Shown in pieces: positions 18,646-27,398 of a stretch of 62,067 nucleotides of DNA. The stretch covers positions 1 to 62,067 of the forward strand of contig NZ_JANFAK020000039.1 of NCBI RefSeq assembly GCF_024721315.2, read 5' to 3'. Both the position numbers and the translations under genes were made by a program. Below the pieces are notes generated by a model. It had not been told where the DNA came from. It made no database searches and worked only from the letters and a program-made list of their open reading frames with translations. Position 1 is the first letter of the stretch; each line of letters begins with the position of its first letter. The DNA is from Streptomyces sp. Isolate_45 (GTDB lineage Bacteria > Actinomycetota > Actinomycetes > Streptomycetales > Streptomycetaceae).

Positions 18646-19844
18646 TCGGGGGTCTCCGGGGCGTGGTGCGGGGGACGGGCCGCGGCCTGCTCCAGCGCCT
18701 CGGCGCGCAGCCGGGCGGCGTGGTGCAGCGCGGCGGCCGTGGGATCGTCGGCGGGGCCCGCCCCGGAAGCCGCCGCGAGGGCCGCCTCCACGGTGGTCAG
18801 GCCGCCCAGTTCGCCCCGTACGGAACGGCCCAGCGCGCCCGGGTCGCCCGCGGCGCGGGACCGCTCGCGGCAGTGGAAGGCCAGTTCGCAGGCGGCCAGG
18901 CACTCGGGGGCGTAGGCCGCGGTGACGGCGGAGACGGCCTCGTGGAGCTCCTCGGCGGGGCGGGCCGGGTCGAAGCAGAGTCCCTCGGGCAGGGCCGCGG
19001 CGAGGTCCTCGACCCGGGTCAGCCGCTCAAGCTGGCGCCGGGTCACCGCGTGCTCGCGGCGCACGTCGACCAGGGCGGCGGTGGGCAGGTTGGAGAAGTC
19101 CTTCGGGCAGACGAGCACGATCCGCTGCCCCACCTCGGCGTCGGCCAGCTTCCCGGCGGTCCGCTCCAGTGCCAGCACGTACACGGCGGCCTGCCGTGCG
19201 GCGGCCCCCACCTTCGCGGCGTCGGCCGCCCCGTCGATCATCGGGAACGACTTGATCTCCACCACGGTCCAGCGGCCGTCGGGGTGCACCACGACGGCGT
19301 CCGGTTCCAGGTAGGCGGGCGTGCCCGCCACCTCCAGGGCCAGCATCGGATGGTCGAGCAGCGTCCACGCCCGGGCGGTGGTGGCCTCGCGCAGCGCCAG
19401 CGCCGTACGGGCGGCGCGGCCCTCGGGTCCGGCGGCGGTGAGGTCGGGGACGCGGGCGTCCGTGCCCGGCGGTTCGGTGCCGGCGCCGACGCGGTCGTGG
19501 ACCAGCCGCAGGAGTTCGGCGCCGCCGTCGCCCTTGACCTTGGCCTCGAAGGAGTTCCCGCGCACGATCGCGAACTGCGACTGTCCGAAGGAGGCGGGCG
19601 AACCGAGGGCCGCCGCGAGCGCCGTCTTGTCCACGCCCGCGCCGTCGAGCAGGGCCCGTCTGCCGCAACCGGGGTTGGCGGCGAGGGCGGCGAGGGCCCT
19701 GGCGTCGAGCGGGCGGGGCGGTACGGCGGGGCCGCGCAGGTCAGCGAGCCGCTGCCGCAGTGTCGTCGTCTGCGGTGTCGGCTGCGGGCGGCCGCTGGGC
19801 GGGAAGGAGCTCACGGGCGGAAGTGTCCCATCCGCCACCGACAA
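18633..19844 (-). CDS. RecB/Cas4-like PD-(D/E)XK nuclease with putative Fe-S cluster
   Basis: A 403-residue nuclease. The active site reads Asp182 (LEPDAVVV), then Glu196-Ile-Lys198 (VVEIKS), then the QxxxY motif Gln218-Tyr222 (RQAAVYVLAL), as in RecB/AddB/Dna2/Cas4. Cys60 in the CGRRALLD motif plus Cys315, Cys319 and Cys325 near the C-terminus match the one-plus-three layout of 4Fe-4S nucleases, with CxxxC in place of the usual CxxC. First gene of a three-gene operon with a helicase. The start is uncertain: this ATG gives a 104-nt overlap with the PAP2 gene, and a GTG 30 nt later is possible. Confidence 0.82.
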   Translation of the reverse strand: MSVADGTLPPVSSFPPSGRPQPTPQTTTLRQRLADLRGPAVPPRPLDARALAALAANPGCGRRALLDGAGVDKTALAAALGSPASFGQSQFAIVRGNSFEAKVKGDGGAELLRLVHDRVGAGTEPPGTDARVPDLTAAGPEGRAARTALALREATTARAWTLLDHPMLALEVAGTPAYLEPDAVVVHPDGRWTVVEIKSFPMIDGAADAAKVGAAARQAAVYVLALERTAGKLADAEVGQRIVLVCPKDFSNLPTAALVDVRREHAVTRRQLERLTRVEDLAAALPEGLCFDPARPAEELHEAVSAVTAAYAPECLAACELAFHCRERSRAAGDPGALGRSVRGELGGLTTVEAALAAASGAGPADDPTAAALHHAARLRAEALEQAAARPPHHAPETPECPC

Positions 19845-20655
19845 TCGGGGACTTACCGCGGAAACCGGCTCCTCGTCCTGCGGGAACCGCCGTCGGGACC
19901 GTCCCCGCGGCGTCCGGCGCGACGTCGTCCGCCGGGGTGCGCGGCGCGAGCAGCCGGCGGCCGATCAGGGCGCCGGCGCCCATCACGGCCGCCCCGGCCA
20001 CGGCGTCGAGGAAGTAGTGGTTGGCGGTCCCCATGACCACCACCGTCGTGAGGACGGGGTACGCGATCCCCAGCGCCCGCACCAGCGGTGTGCGGGCGTG
20101 CCGCCACAGCAGGACCCCGCACCACAGAGCCCATCCGACGTGCAGGCTCGGCATCGCCGCGTACTGGTTGGTGAAGGACCCGAGCCCGCGCGGGGCACTG
20201 GCCTCGCCGCCCCACCAGCCGTACGCGCTGAACTGCGCCATCGTGTCGGTGAACCCGTACGAGGCGTCGAGCAGCCGGGGCGGGCAGGTGGGCATCAGGG
20301 AGAAGCCGACGAGCCCGAGCAGGGTGGACGCCACCAGCCAGGTCCGGGCGGCGCGGTAGTGGTGCGGGCGGCGCTGGTAGAGCCAGACCAGGACCGCCGG
20401 GGTGACGAGGTAGTGCAGGGACGCGTAGACGAAGTCGGCGGGTATGCCGAGGAGCCCCGACCCGGAGAAGAGACGATTCAGCGGTTTCTCGAAGTCCATC
20501 CACAGCGACTCCTCGACGCGCAGGATCGCCAGCCCGTGGTCGACGGCGAGGTTCACGTCGCCCCGCACCAGGAGCCTGCCGCCGGAGTAGGCGCCGTAGA
20601 CGAGGGCCAGGAGCAGCAGTTCCGCCCACCACGTGGGTCGCCGTCGAATGGTCAT
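19741..20655 (-). CDS. PAP2-superfamily membrane phosphatase
   Basis: A 304-residue integral membrane protein with about six hydrophobic segments. PAP2 signature pieces are MPSLHVGW and GTANHYFLDAVAGA, containing the catalytic histidines; the P-loop Lys/Arg motif is less clear. It probably acts on a lipid phosphate or as an inositol-phosphotransferase-like enzyme. The C-terminal ~75 residues are low-complexity and soluble and overlap the start of the nuclease gene on the same strand, so the two may be transcribed together. Confidence 0.82.
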   Translation of the reverse strand: MTIRRRPTWWAELLLLALVYGAYSGGRLLVRGDVNLAVDHGLAILRVEESLWMDFEKPLNRLFSGSGLLGIPADFVYASLHYLVTPAVLVWLYQRRPHHYRAARTWLVASTLLGLVGFSLMPTCPPRLLDASYGFTDTMAQFSAYGWWGGEASAPRGLGSFTNQYAAMPSLHVGWALWCGVLLWRHARTPLVRALGIAYPVLTTVVVMGTANHYFLDAVAGAAVMGAGALIGRRLLAPRTPADDVAPDAAGTVPTAVPAGRGAGFRGKSPIVGGGWDTSARELLPAQRPPAADTADDDTAAAAR

Positions 20656-20772
20656 ACGGTGTACGACGCCTCAGGAAGGGGAGGAGTTGCCTGCTGTTCA
20701 TGTGATGGATGATGGTCGTACGACGGATTCGCCCGTACCGGAGCGAACCCCCACGGACCAGGAGAAACTCAC

Positions 20773-21369
20773 ATGGCTCCCCGCATCCTGCTGGCCCGCC
20801 ACGGCCAGACGGCTTGGTCGCGCCTCGGCAAGCACACCGGCCGCACCGACGTGCCGCTGCTGGAGGAGGGCAGGCAGGGCGCGAAGCTGCTGGGCGAACG
20901 CCTCGCCCGCAAGCCCTGGTCGGACCTGCACGACCTCCAGGTGCGCACCAGCCCGCTGGTCCGGGCGAGCGAGAGCTGCGACCTGGCCGGCTTCGGGGTC
21001 CGGGCGGAGCCCTGGGACACCCTGATGGAGTGGGACTACGGCGACTACGAGGGCATGACCCCGGCCGAGATCCAGGCGGTCCGGCCGGGCTGGCTGATCT
21101 GGCGCGACGGGGTCCCCGGCGGCGAGTCCGTGGCCGACGTCGCGGCCCGCGCGGACGAGGTCGTGGCCTGGGCCCGTTCGGCGGAGCGTGACGTCCTCGT
21201 CTTCGCCCACGGCCACATCCTGCGCACCCTCGCCGCCCGCTGGCTCGGCTTCGAGGCCTCCTTCGGCGCCCGCATCCGGCTGGACCCGACGTCCCTGTCC
21301 GTCCTGGGATGGGCGTACGGGGCCCCCGCGCTGGAACGCTGGAACGACACCGGCCACCTCGACGGCTGA
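20773..21369 (+). CDS. Histidine phosphatase family protein (phosphoglycerate mutase-like)
   Basis: A 198-residue cytoplasmic enzyme with the RHG signature [11 protein letters not shown] (His10) at the N-terminus and the second histidine region [11 protein letters not shown] about residue 140. The family transfers or removes phosphate via a phospho-His intermediate; the substrate is not evident. AGGAGAA precedes the ATG. It is convergent with the NsdA-like regulator gene. Confidence 0.9.
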   Translation: MAPRILLARHGQTAWSRLGKHTGRTDVPLLEEGRQGAKLLGERLARKPWSDLHDLQVRTSPLVRASESCDLAGFGVRAEPWDTLMEWDYGDYEGMTPAEIQAVRPGWLIWRDGVPGGESVADVAARADEVVAWARSAERDVLVFAHGHILRTLAARWLGFEASFGARIRLDPTSLSVLGWAYGAPALERWNDTGHLDG

Positions 21370-21386
21370 CGGCCGGTCGGCGGCCC

Positions 21387-22709
21387 TCAGGTCGAGGCGT
21401 GCCGCGTCAGGAAGGCGCCCACGCGCGGGGAACGCTGGTGCGGGACCAGGGTCTTGGCCGTGCCGGCGACCATGGACCGGATCCGCGTCGACCGGACCTC
21501 GGTGAGCAGGTCCAGTACGCGGCCCCCCGCCCAGGCGGCCTCGTCGGGCGCCCCCGCCAGGGCCAGGTCGTCGGCGAGCTCGGCGGTGTAAAGGGCCACG
21601 TTCCGGGCGAAGTGCGGGTCCTGGAGGTCGGCGGCCCGGCGGGCGTGCCGGGCCGCGCGCGCGAACTCGCCGAGGGAGGCCCAGCAGCGGGACTCCAACG
21701 ACTCCAGTTCGGCCTCGCCGAAGAAGGACATCCACTCCGGGTCCGCCGCCGAGGGACCCTTGGAGAACTCGGTGTGCGCCCGGGCCAGGGCCTCCTCGCA
21801 GGCCCCGCGGTCGGCGAGCCCCGACCAGCCGCCCGCCTCCCGCAGCGCCAGCAGCGACAGCAGCCGGGGGGAGCCGACCGAGCGGGCCGCGTGCCGGCCC
21901 GCCTGGGCGGCCCGTACCGATTCGCGGGGGCGGCCGCAGTCCCGCGCCAGGAAGGCCATGTTGCTGAACGCGTGGGCCTCCAGCCCGCAGTCCCCCGACA
22001 CCCGGGCGGTGGCCAGGGCCTCCGCGTAGTGAGAGCGGGCGTCCTCGAAGCGGCCGGAGTCGTGCGCGAGCCAGCCCACCGAGACGGCGAGTTCCCCGGC
22101 GCCCGCGTGCAGCCGGTCCTCGGTGGACTGCCGGGTGGCCCCCGCGTCGAGGAGCGCGTAGGCGGTCCGCAGCGGTCCGGCCGCGCGCCGGTACAGGGCG
22201 TCCGCGCCGTGCCGGTCGTCCAGCAGCCGGATCTGGCGTACCGCGTCCTCGACGGCGGCGGCCTCGGCCTCGCCGGCGCGGGTGGGGAGCCGGCGGGTGT
22301 CGCCGAGCAGGGTGAGGCCGAGCGTCGCGGCCGCCACGGTCGCGGAGCCGCCCGCCATGAACGCGCGACGCAGCACGTCGCTCTCCTTGGAACGGTGGAT
22401 GAGGTGGATGGGCGCGGGCGGTTCGGGGGCGGCGCGCTGCGCCGACCTCCCGCGTACCGTCTCGCGGGGGGAGAAGCCGAGGTCGGCCAGCGTGCGGCCG
22501 GGGAACATGTGCAGGAAGACGCGTTCGTAGGCGTAGTTGGGGCAGCGGATCTCGCCGGACTCGACCCGGCCGATGTAACGGGCGTCGCAGGAAACCGTTT
22601 CGCCGATCTCCCGTGCGGCCCGGCGCACCATGGCCGCGAACTCGGCCGGGGAGTGCGCCGCGCGCAGCCGGCGGAAGGAGGAGTTGGGTGAGTGGGGGAA
22701 CGCCGCCAT
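21387..22709 (-). CDS. XRE/TPR-type regulator (NsdA-like)
   Basis: A 440-residue cytoplasmic protein. An N-terminal atypical helix-turn-helix (about residues 12-75, with DARYIGRVESGEIRCPNYAYERVF) is followed by a hydrophobic AFMAGGSATVAAATLGLTLLG segment and then TPR-like helical pairs to the end. The layout matches the Streptomyces NsdA family of negative regulators of sporulation and antibiotics, but this is a paralogue-level call. The start at MAAFPHSP is chosen from similarity of the N-terminal domain. Divergent from a small protein gene. Confidence 0.78.
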   Translation of the reverse strand: MAAFPHSPNSSFRRLRAAHSPAEFAAMVRRAAREIGETVSCDARYIGRVESGEIRCPNYAYERVFLHMFPGRTLADLGFSPRETVRGRSAQRAAPEPPAPIHLIHRSKESDVLRRAFMAGGSATVAAATLGLTLLGDTRRLPTRAGEAEAAAVEDAVRQIRLLDDRHGADALYRRAAGPLRTAYALLDAGATRQSTEDRLHAGAGELAVSVGWLAHDSGRFEDARSHYAEALATARVSGDCGLEAHAFSNMAFLARDCGRPRESVRAAQAGRHAARSVGSPRLLSLLALREAGGWSGLADRGACEEALARAHTEFSKGPSAADPEWMSFFGEAELESLESRCWASLGEFARAARHARRAADLQDPHFARNVALYTAELADDLALAGAPDEAAWAGGRVLDLLTEVRSTRIRSMVAGTAKTLVPHQRSPRVGAFLTRHAST

Positions 22710-22956
22710 GGACGTGGCCTCTCTGGACAAGCTCGGCAATCTCCGTGATCCCGGTCGTGCTCGCCCCGTGAAGGGCCCCGGCGCGCATGAACGTACCGCC
22801 AGCGGAGGGCCGTTCACGCGATGTTTGCCTACAAAACGGATATCTCACCCGCGATCCGCCATGAACTGCCATCCTTTGCGGCGTCTTGCCGCCGCATCCG
22901 TTGACGCTCCCGCGCGTTGGACCCATGCGGATACGGATCGAGGAGGGGTTCCCTTG

Positions 22957-23397
22957 GTGGAGGCCGGCATGGACAGCACTGGAACGAACTTCGCGCCCGA
23001 GACCGGCGCGACCGCCATCGACACCCCCGACACCCCCGACGCCCCCGACCTGGTGACCGTCCCCACGCGACAGGGCCTGGAGGCGGTCGACATCATCCGC
23101 CGCGGCGCCGGCCTCACCGCCCCCGGCGTCGGCCCGGTCCTGCACGACGGCTCCGGCGGCACCCTCGGGTTCCTCGTCCCGCCCGGCACCGCCGACGCCT
23201 GGGACCTGCCCGGCAGCGCCTGTACGCAGACCAACGGACGCGGCATGCGCTTCGGCGACGCCGTCTCGCCCACCGCGGGCGGCACCGGCTGGCTGCTCCC
23301 GCCCGAGGCCGTCGGACCGGTCACCGACCCGGCGGTGCTGCGCGCGGCGCTCGGCGAGGCCGCCCGGCTCATCGAGGCGGCCGACAACTGTCGCTGA
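22957..23397 (+). CDS. Small conserved protein, function unknown
   Basis: A 146-residue acidic protein with a disordered N-terminus (repeated TPDTPDAPD) and a compact C-terminal part containing GVGPVLHDGSGGTLGFLVPPGTADAWDLPGS. There is no signal peptide. The GTG start is favoured by AGGAGGGG about 8 nt before; an in-frame ATG follows four codons later. It is divergent from the NsdA-like regulator and 25 nt before a methyltransferase-like gene. The C-terminal motif recurs in Streptomyces proteins that accompany regulators, but no activity is known to me. Confidence 0.7.
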   Translation: MEAGMDSTGTNFAPETGATAIDTPDTPDAPDLVTVPTRQGLEAVDIIRRGAGLTAPGVGPVLHDGSGGTLGFLVPPGTADAWDLPGSACTQTNGRGMRFGDAVSPTAGGTGWLLPPEAVGPVTDPAVLRAALGEAARLIEAADNCR

Positions 23398-23422
23398 TGC
23401 GCTGACCAGCCATAATGGTGGC

Positions 23423-24322
23423 GTGGCAGGCAAGAGCAAGGGAAACAGGGGCGGCAAGGGCGGCAGCGGCGGCGGCAGTCCGCGCGGGAGCGCGGAGCCG
23501 GTCACCGGGCCCGTGGGCGGCGGCCTGGCGGAGCTGGCGCCCGACCGCGAGCGTGCCCGCGCCTGGACCCTGCTGATCGACGGAGCGCCCCAGTCCCACG
23601 TGGACCTGGACGACCCCGGGTACCTGGACTTCTCCTACCAGCGCCGGATCGGCCACCTGATCGACCTCGTCGCGCCCGCCCGGCAGCCGCTGAACGTGGT
23701 CCACCTGGGCGGCGGCGCCTTCACCCTGGCCCGCTACACCGCCGCCGCACGCCCCCGCTCCACCCAGCAGGTCGTCGAGATCGACGGCGCCCTCGTCGCC
23801 TTCGTGCGCGAACACCTGCCGCTGGACCCCCAGGCGCGGATCCGGGTCCGCGCCGTGGACGCCCGGGCGGGCCTGGCCAGGATCCCGGACGGCTGGGCCG
23901 ACCTCGTCATCGCCGACGTGTTCAGCGGTGCCCGCACCCCGGCGCACCTGACCAGCACCGAGTTCCTGGACGACGTACGCCGGGCCCTGTCGCCCACCGG
24001 CTGGTACGTGGCGAACCTCGCGGACGGTCCGCCGCTGACCCACCTGCGGAGCCAGATCGCCACGGCCGCCTCCCGGTTCACCGAGCTGGCGCTGGCCGCC
24101 GACCCGGTGGTGTGGCGGGGGAAACGCTTCGGCAACGCGGTGCTCGTCGCCGCCGACCGGGAACTGCCCGTCGCGGAGTTCACCCGGCGGGTGGCGAGCG
24201 ACCCGCACCCGGGCCGCGTGGAACACGGCCGGGCCCTCGCCGACTTCACCGGCGGGGCCGCCCCCGTCGAGGACGCCTCGGCGGTTGCCTCGCCGCAGCC
24301 GCCGCCGTCGGTGTTCCGGTAA
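23423..24322 (+). CDS. Spermidine synthase-like SAM-binding protein
   Basis: A 299-residue protein with a Rossmann methyltransferase core: motif I VVHLGGGAFTLARY, the acidic end of strand 2 QVVEIDGALV and DLVIADVFSGARTP. These resemble spermidine synthase-like proteins lacking a clear polyamine-binding pocket, so aminopropyl transfer is not assured. A basic Gly/Lys-rich N-terminal tail precedes the core. The start is GTG. It follows the small protein gene closely and is convergent with a membrane-anchored protein gene. Confidence 0.82.
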   Translation: MAGKSKGNRGGKGGSGGGSPRGSAEPVTGPVGGGLAELAPDRERARAWTLLIDGAPQSHVDLDDPGYLDFSYQRRIGHLIDLVAPARQPLNVVHLGGGAFTLARYTAAARPRSTQQVVEIDGALVAFVREHLPLDPQARIRVRAVDARAGLARIPDGWADLVIADVFSGARTPAHLTSTEFLDDVRRALSPTGWYVANLADGPPLTHLRSQIATAASRFTELALAADPVVWRGKRFGNAVLVAADRELPVAEFTRRVASDPHPGRVEHGRALADFTGGAAPVEDASAVASPQPPPSVFR

Positions 24323-24346
24323 GGGCCCGCCGCCGGACAAGGCCGC

Positions 24347-24904
24347 TCAGCGCTCGTCGAACTCCACGCGCGGGGCGGTGTCGTGCCAGGTGCAGAACAC
24401 CGACGACTCCCGCCCGTCACGGGTGAAGGTGACCCGGATCCACAGCTCCTGCTTCCACACCTGCATCCGCCAACCCGCCTCCGGCGTCGCCGACACCAGC
24501 TCGGCCGAGGCGGTCCCGAGGTCGAGGACGACCCGGCCGCCCGTCACCGAGTACCCCTTGACCCGGCCCGTCGGGTCCGCCCCCCGGGACGGCGCGGCGG
24601 CGGCCGGCGGCGGGGACTTCGGCCTCGCCGCCGGGGCCGGATCCGACGCGGAAGCCGAGGAGGAGGGCGTCGCGGACGGCGACGGCGACGAGGAAGAAGA
24701 GGACGACGGCGAGGGGGGCGGCGGCGCCACCGTGCCCTGCGTCGAGGAGGACAACGGCGGCGTCGCCAGGGGGACGGCGAGCGGAGGATCGTAAGCCGTA
24801 CCGGACATGACGGTGCGCACGCCCCACCACGACAGGGTCACGGCCGCGGCGGTCGCCAGGATCCAAGCCATGGCATGTACAAGTCCTCGACGCATCGGGG
24901 ACAT
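24347..24904 (-). CDS. Membrane-anchored secreted protein with Ser/Pro linker
   Basis: A 185-residue protein: a short cytoplasmic start, one transmembrane helix (MAWILATAAAVTLSWWGV), a ~60-residue Ser/Pro/Ala-rich spacer and a C-terminal ~85-residue beta-type domain ending CTWHDTAPRVEFDER. Likely to be anchored with the domain outside the membrane. Function unknown. Start choice between two Met codons (MSPMRRG) is uncertain. Divergent from the two-component operon. Confidence 0.65.
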   Translation of the reverse strand: MSPMRRGLVHAMAWILATAAAVTLSWWGVRTVMSGTAYDPPLAVPLATPPLSSSTQGTVAPPPPSPSSSSSSSPSPSATPSSSASASDPAPAARPKSPPPAAAAPSRGADPTGRVKGYSVTGGRVVLDLGTASAELVSATPEAGWRMQVWKQELWIRVTFTRDGRESSVFCTWHDTAPRVEFDER

Positions 24905-24972
24905 ACTGCACCACCCGCCCCAGAGGTGGCCCGGCGCCTCCCGGGGTCCCCCGAATGGACTACCGTGCGGCC

Positions 24973-25659
24973 ATGGCAAGTGTGCTCGTGGTCGAGGACG
25001 ACCAGTTCGTACGTTCCGCCCTGATCCGGCACCTGACCGAGGCCTCCCACACCGTGCGGAGCGTCGGCACCGCCCTGGAGGCGCTGCGAGAGGTCGCCCA
25101 CCACCGCTTCGACGTGGTGATACTCGACCTCGGCCTGCCCGACCTCGACGGCGCGGAAGCGCTCAAGATGCTGCGCGGCATCACCGACGTACCCGTCATC
25201 ATCGCCACCGCGCGCGACGACGAGGCCGAGATCGTCCGGCTCCTCAACGACGGCGCCGACGACTACCTGACCAAGCCCTTCTCCGTCGAGCACCTCTCCG
25301 CCCGGATGGCCGCCGTCCTGCGCCGCGCCCGCGCCGCCGGGGCCGAACCCCCCTCGCGGGTCCTGCGCGTCGGCGGACTCGCCATCGACCCGCTGCGCCG
25401 CCAGGCGGAACTCGACGGGGCCGTCCTCGACCTCACCCGGCGCGAGTTCGACCTCCTCGCCTTCCTCGCCGGCCGGCCCGGGGTGGTCGTCGCCCGCCGC
25501 GAACTGCTCGCCGAGGTGTGGCAGCAGTCGTACGGCGACGACCAGACCATCGACGTGCACCTGTCCTGGCTGCGCCGCAAGCTCGGCGAGACCGCCGCCA
25601 GTCCCCGCTACCTCCACACGCTGCGCGGCGTCGGCGTCAAACTGGAGCCGCCGGCGTGA
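24973..25659 (+). CDS. OmpR/PhoB-family response regulator
   Basis: A 228-residue regulator with receiver domain (acidic pair in VVEDDQF, phospho-acceptor Asp52 in ILDLGLPDLDG, Thr in IIATARDD, Lys in YLTKPFS) and a C-terminal winged helix ending in the DVHLSWLRRKLGE recognition helix region. The start at MASVLVVEDD matches the family. It overlaps the kinase gene through GTGA. The signal and targets are unknown. Confidence 0.93.
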   Translation: MASVLVVEDDQFVRSALIRHLTEASHTVRSVGTALEALREVAHHRFDVVILDLGLPDLDGAEALKMLRGITDVPVIIATARDDEAEIVRLLNDGADDYLTKPFSVEHLSARMAAVLRRARAAGAEPPSRVLRVGGLAIDPLRRQAELDGAVLDLTRREFDLLAFLAGRPGVVVARRELLAEVWQQSYGDDQTIDVHLSWLRRKLGETAASPRYLHTLRGVGVKLEPPA

Positions 25660-27053
25660 GGTGGGCCCTGGTCAAGGTGTGCCTCGCCGTCACGGTGATG
25701 GTGGTCGTGGCCTTCGCCGTCCCGCTCGGCATGGTCGTCCAGGAGATGGCCAGCGACCGGGCCATCTCCAACGCGGAGCGGCAGGCCGCCACCATGGGGC
25801 CGACCCTGTCGATCACCACCGACCCGGTTCAACTGCGCAAGGCCGTCGAGTCGACGCAGATGGGCGCGGCCGGGCGGATGGCCGTCCACGTGCCCGCCAT
25901 CGGCGGCTCCGGCCCCGTCGACATCGGCGACGGCTGGGCGGGCGCCGGCGTCGTCGCCGAGGTCCGCAGCCTCGGACGGGCGACGACCGCCCACGTCGCC
26001 GGCGGGGACTCCGTCGTGCTCCAACCCACCGCGCTCGGCTCCGGGGACATCGCGGTCATCGAGATCCTGGTGCCGGAGAACGAGGTCAGCAACGGCGTCA
26101 CCACCGCCTGGCTGGTCCTCGCCGGCGTCGGCCTCGCCCTGATCATCGGCTCCGTCGCGGTCGCCGACCGGCTCGGCGCCCGCCTCGTACGCCCCGCCGA
26201 ACGGCTCGCGGACGCCGCGCACCAGCTCGGCGAGGGCCGACTCGGCGCCCGCGTGCCCGAGGACGGCCCCAAGGAACTCCGCTCGGCGGCCGTCGCGTTC
26301 AACTCGATGGCCGACCAGGTCGTGGAACTCCTCGCCAACGAGAGGGAACTCGCCGCCGACCTCTCCCACCGGCTGCGCACGCCCCTGACCGTGCTGCGGC
26401 TCAACGCGGCCTCCCTCGGCGACGGTCCGGCCGCCGAGCACACCCGGGCGGCGGTGGAGCAGCTGGAACGGGAGGTCGACACGATCATCCGTACCGCCCG
26501 TGAACAACGGCCCGTGTCCCAGGGGTTCGCGGGCGCGGCCGGCGGCGCGGGAGCCGGCTGCGACGCCTCCGAGGTGATCCGCGACCGCATGGACTTCTGG
26601 TCGGCGCTCGCCGAGGACGAGGGGCGCGAGGTGCGGCTCGCCGGCGTGGACCGCGTCGTCCGCATCCCCGTCGCCAGGCCCGAGCTCGCCGCCGCGCTCG
26701 ACGCCATGCTCGGCAACGTCTTCCGGCACACCCCCGAGGCCACCCCCTTCGCCGTCGACGTGCACGACGCGGGCGACGCCGTCATCGTCCTCGTCTCCGA
26801 CGCCGGACCCGGGATCGCCGACCCGGACGCCGCCCTGCGGCGCGGCAACGACGGCGGCCGCGACGGCTCGACCGGACTCGGACTGGACATCGTGCGCCGG
26901 GTCGCGGAATCCACCGGCGGCGACGTCCGGCTGGGCCGCTCCGTCCTCGGCGGGACCGAGGTGCGGGTCTGGATCGCCCTGGACGACCGCGCCCGCGGCG
27001 GCGACCGGGGCGCCGGCGGGCGCCGCACGCGCCGCAAGCGGCGCGGCGACTGA
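25656..27053 (+). CDS. Sensor histidine kinase
   Basis: A 465-residue membrane kinase. Two transmembrane helices (residues ~7-28 and ~150-175) flank a ~120-residue extracytoplasmic sensor region; HAMP follows, then the phospho-acceptor H in DLSHRLRTPLTVLR near residue 239, the N box NVFRHTP, the G1 box DAGPGIAD and the G2 box STGLGLDIV. It ends in a very basic tail RRTRRKRRGD. The GTG start overlaps the regulator stop by 4 nt, so the pair is translationally coupled. Confidence 0.92.
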   Translation: MRWALVKVCLAVTVMVVVAFAVPLGMVVQEMASDRAISNAERQAATMGPTLSITTDPVQLRKAVESTQMGAAGRMAVHVPAIGGSGPVDIGDGWAGAGVVAEVRSLGRATTAHVAGGDSVVLQPTALGSGDIAVIEILVPENEVSNGVTTAWLVLAGVGLALIIGSVAVADRLGARLVRPAERLADAAHQLGEGRLGARVPEDGPKELRSAAVAFNSMADQVVELLANERELAADLSHRLRTPLTVLRLNAASLGDGPAAEHTRAAVEQLEREVDTIIRTAREQRPVSQGFAGAAGGAGAGCDASEVIRDRMDFWSALAEDEGREVRLAGVDRVVRIPVARPELAAALDAMLGNVFRHTPEATPFAVDVHDAGDAVIVLVSDAGPGIADPDAALRRGNDGGRDGSTGLGLDIVRRVAESTGGDVRLGRSVLGGTEVRVWIALDDRARGGDRGAGGRRTRRKRRGD

Positions 27054-27055
27054 CG

Positions 27056-27142
27056 CACCGGCACGGCTCGGATCGGGCACGGCACGGCACGGCACGGGCA
27101 CGGCACGGCTCGGGCACGGCACGGCACGGCTCGGGCCCGGGG
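27056..27142. repeat. Tandem GGCAC-type microrepeat after the kinase gene
   Basis: About 85 bp made almost only of GGCAC, GGGCAC and GGCTC units, for example CGGCACGGCACGGCACGGG, starting right after the kinase stop codon. There is no coding sense. Such runs arise by slippage and may vary between strains. Confidence 0.75.
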
Positions 27143-27230
27143 CGGCCGACGGGCGGGCGTCGGCGCAACCGACGTACCCCCGGGGCGCGCCTCGTGGGAG
27201 GCGAGTCCGCAGGTCGGTACGGTCCGCCCC

Positions 27231-27395
27231 ATGGACACCCTCATCTTCGGCGGCCTCCTCGCCACCCTGATCGCCATGTACCGGGAGTCGTCCCGGAGCG
27301 TGGTGCTCGGCGCCTGGTGGGTCATGCTGGGCGCCGTGCTGCTGCTGATGGCGCACCACATCACCAGCGGTCCCGCCCTCCAACTGAGCCACTGA
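27231..27395 (+). CDS. Small membrane protein (DUF5993-like)
   Basis: A 54-residue protein, MDTLIFGGLLATLIAMYRES onward, with two predicted transmembrane helices separated by a short SSRS loop. It lies 3 nt before the DsbB-like gene, an arrangement seen in other actinobacteria, so it is probably a partner of that protein. Function unknown. Confidence 0.72.
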   Translation: MDTLIFGGLLATLIAMYRESSRSVVLGAWWVMLGAVLLLMAHHITSGPALQLSH

Positions 27396-27398
27396 CCC

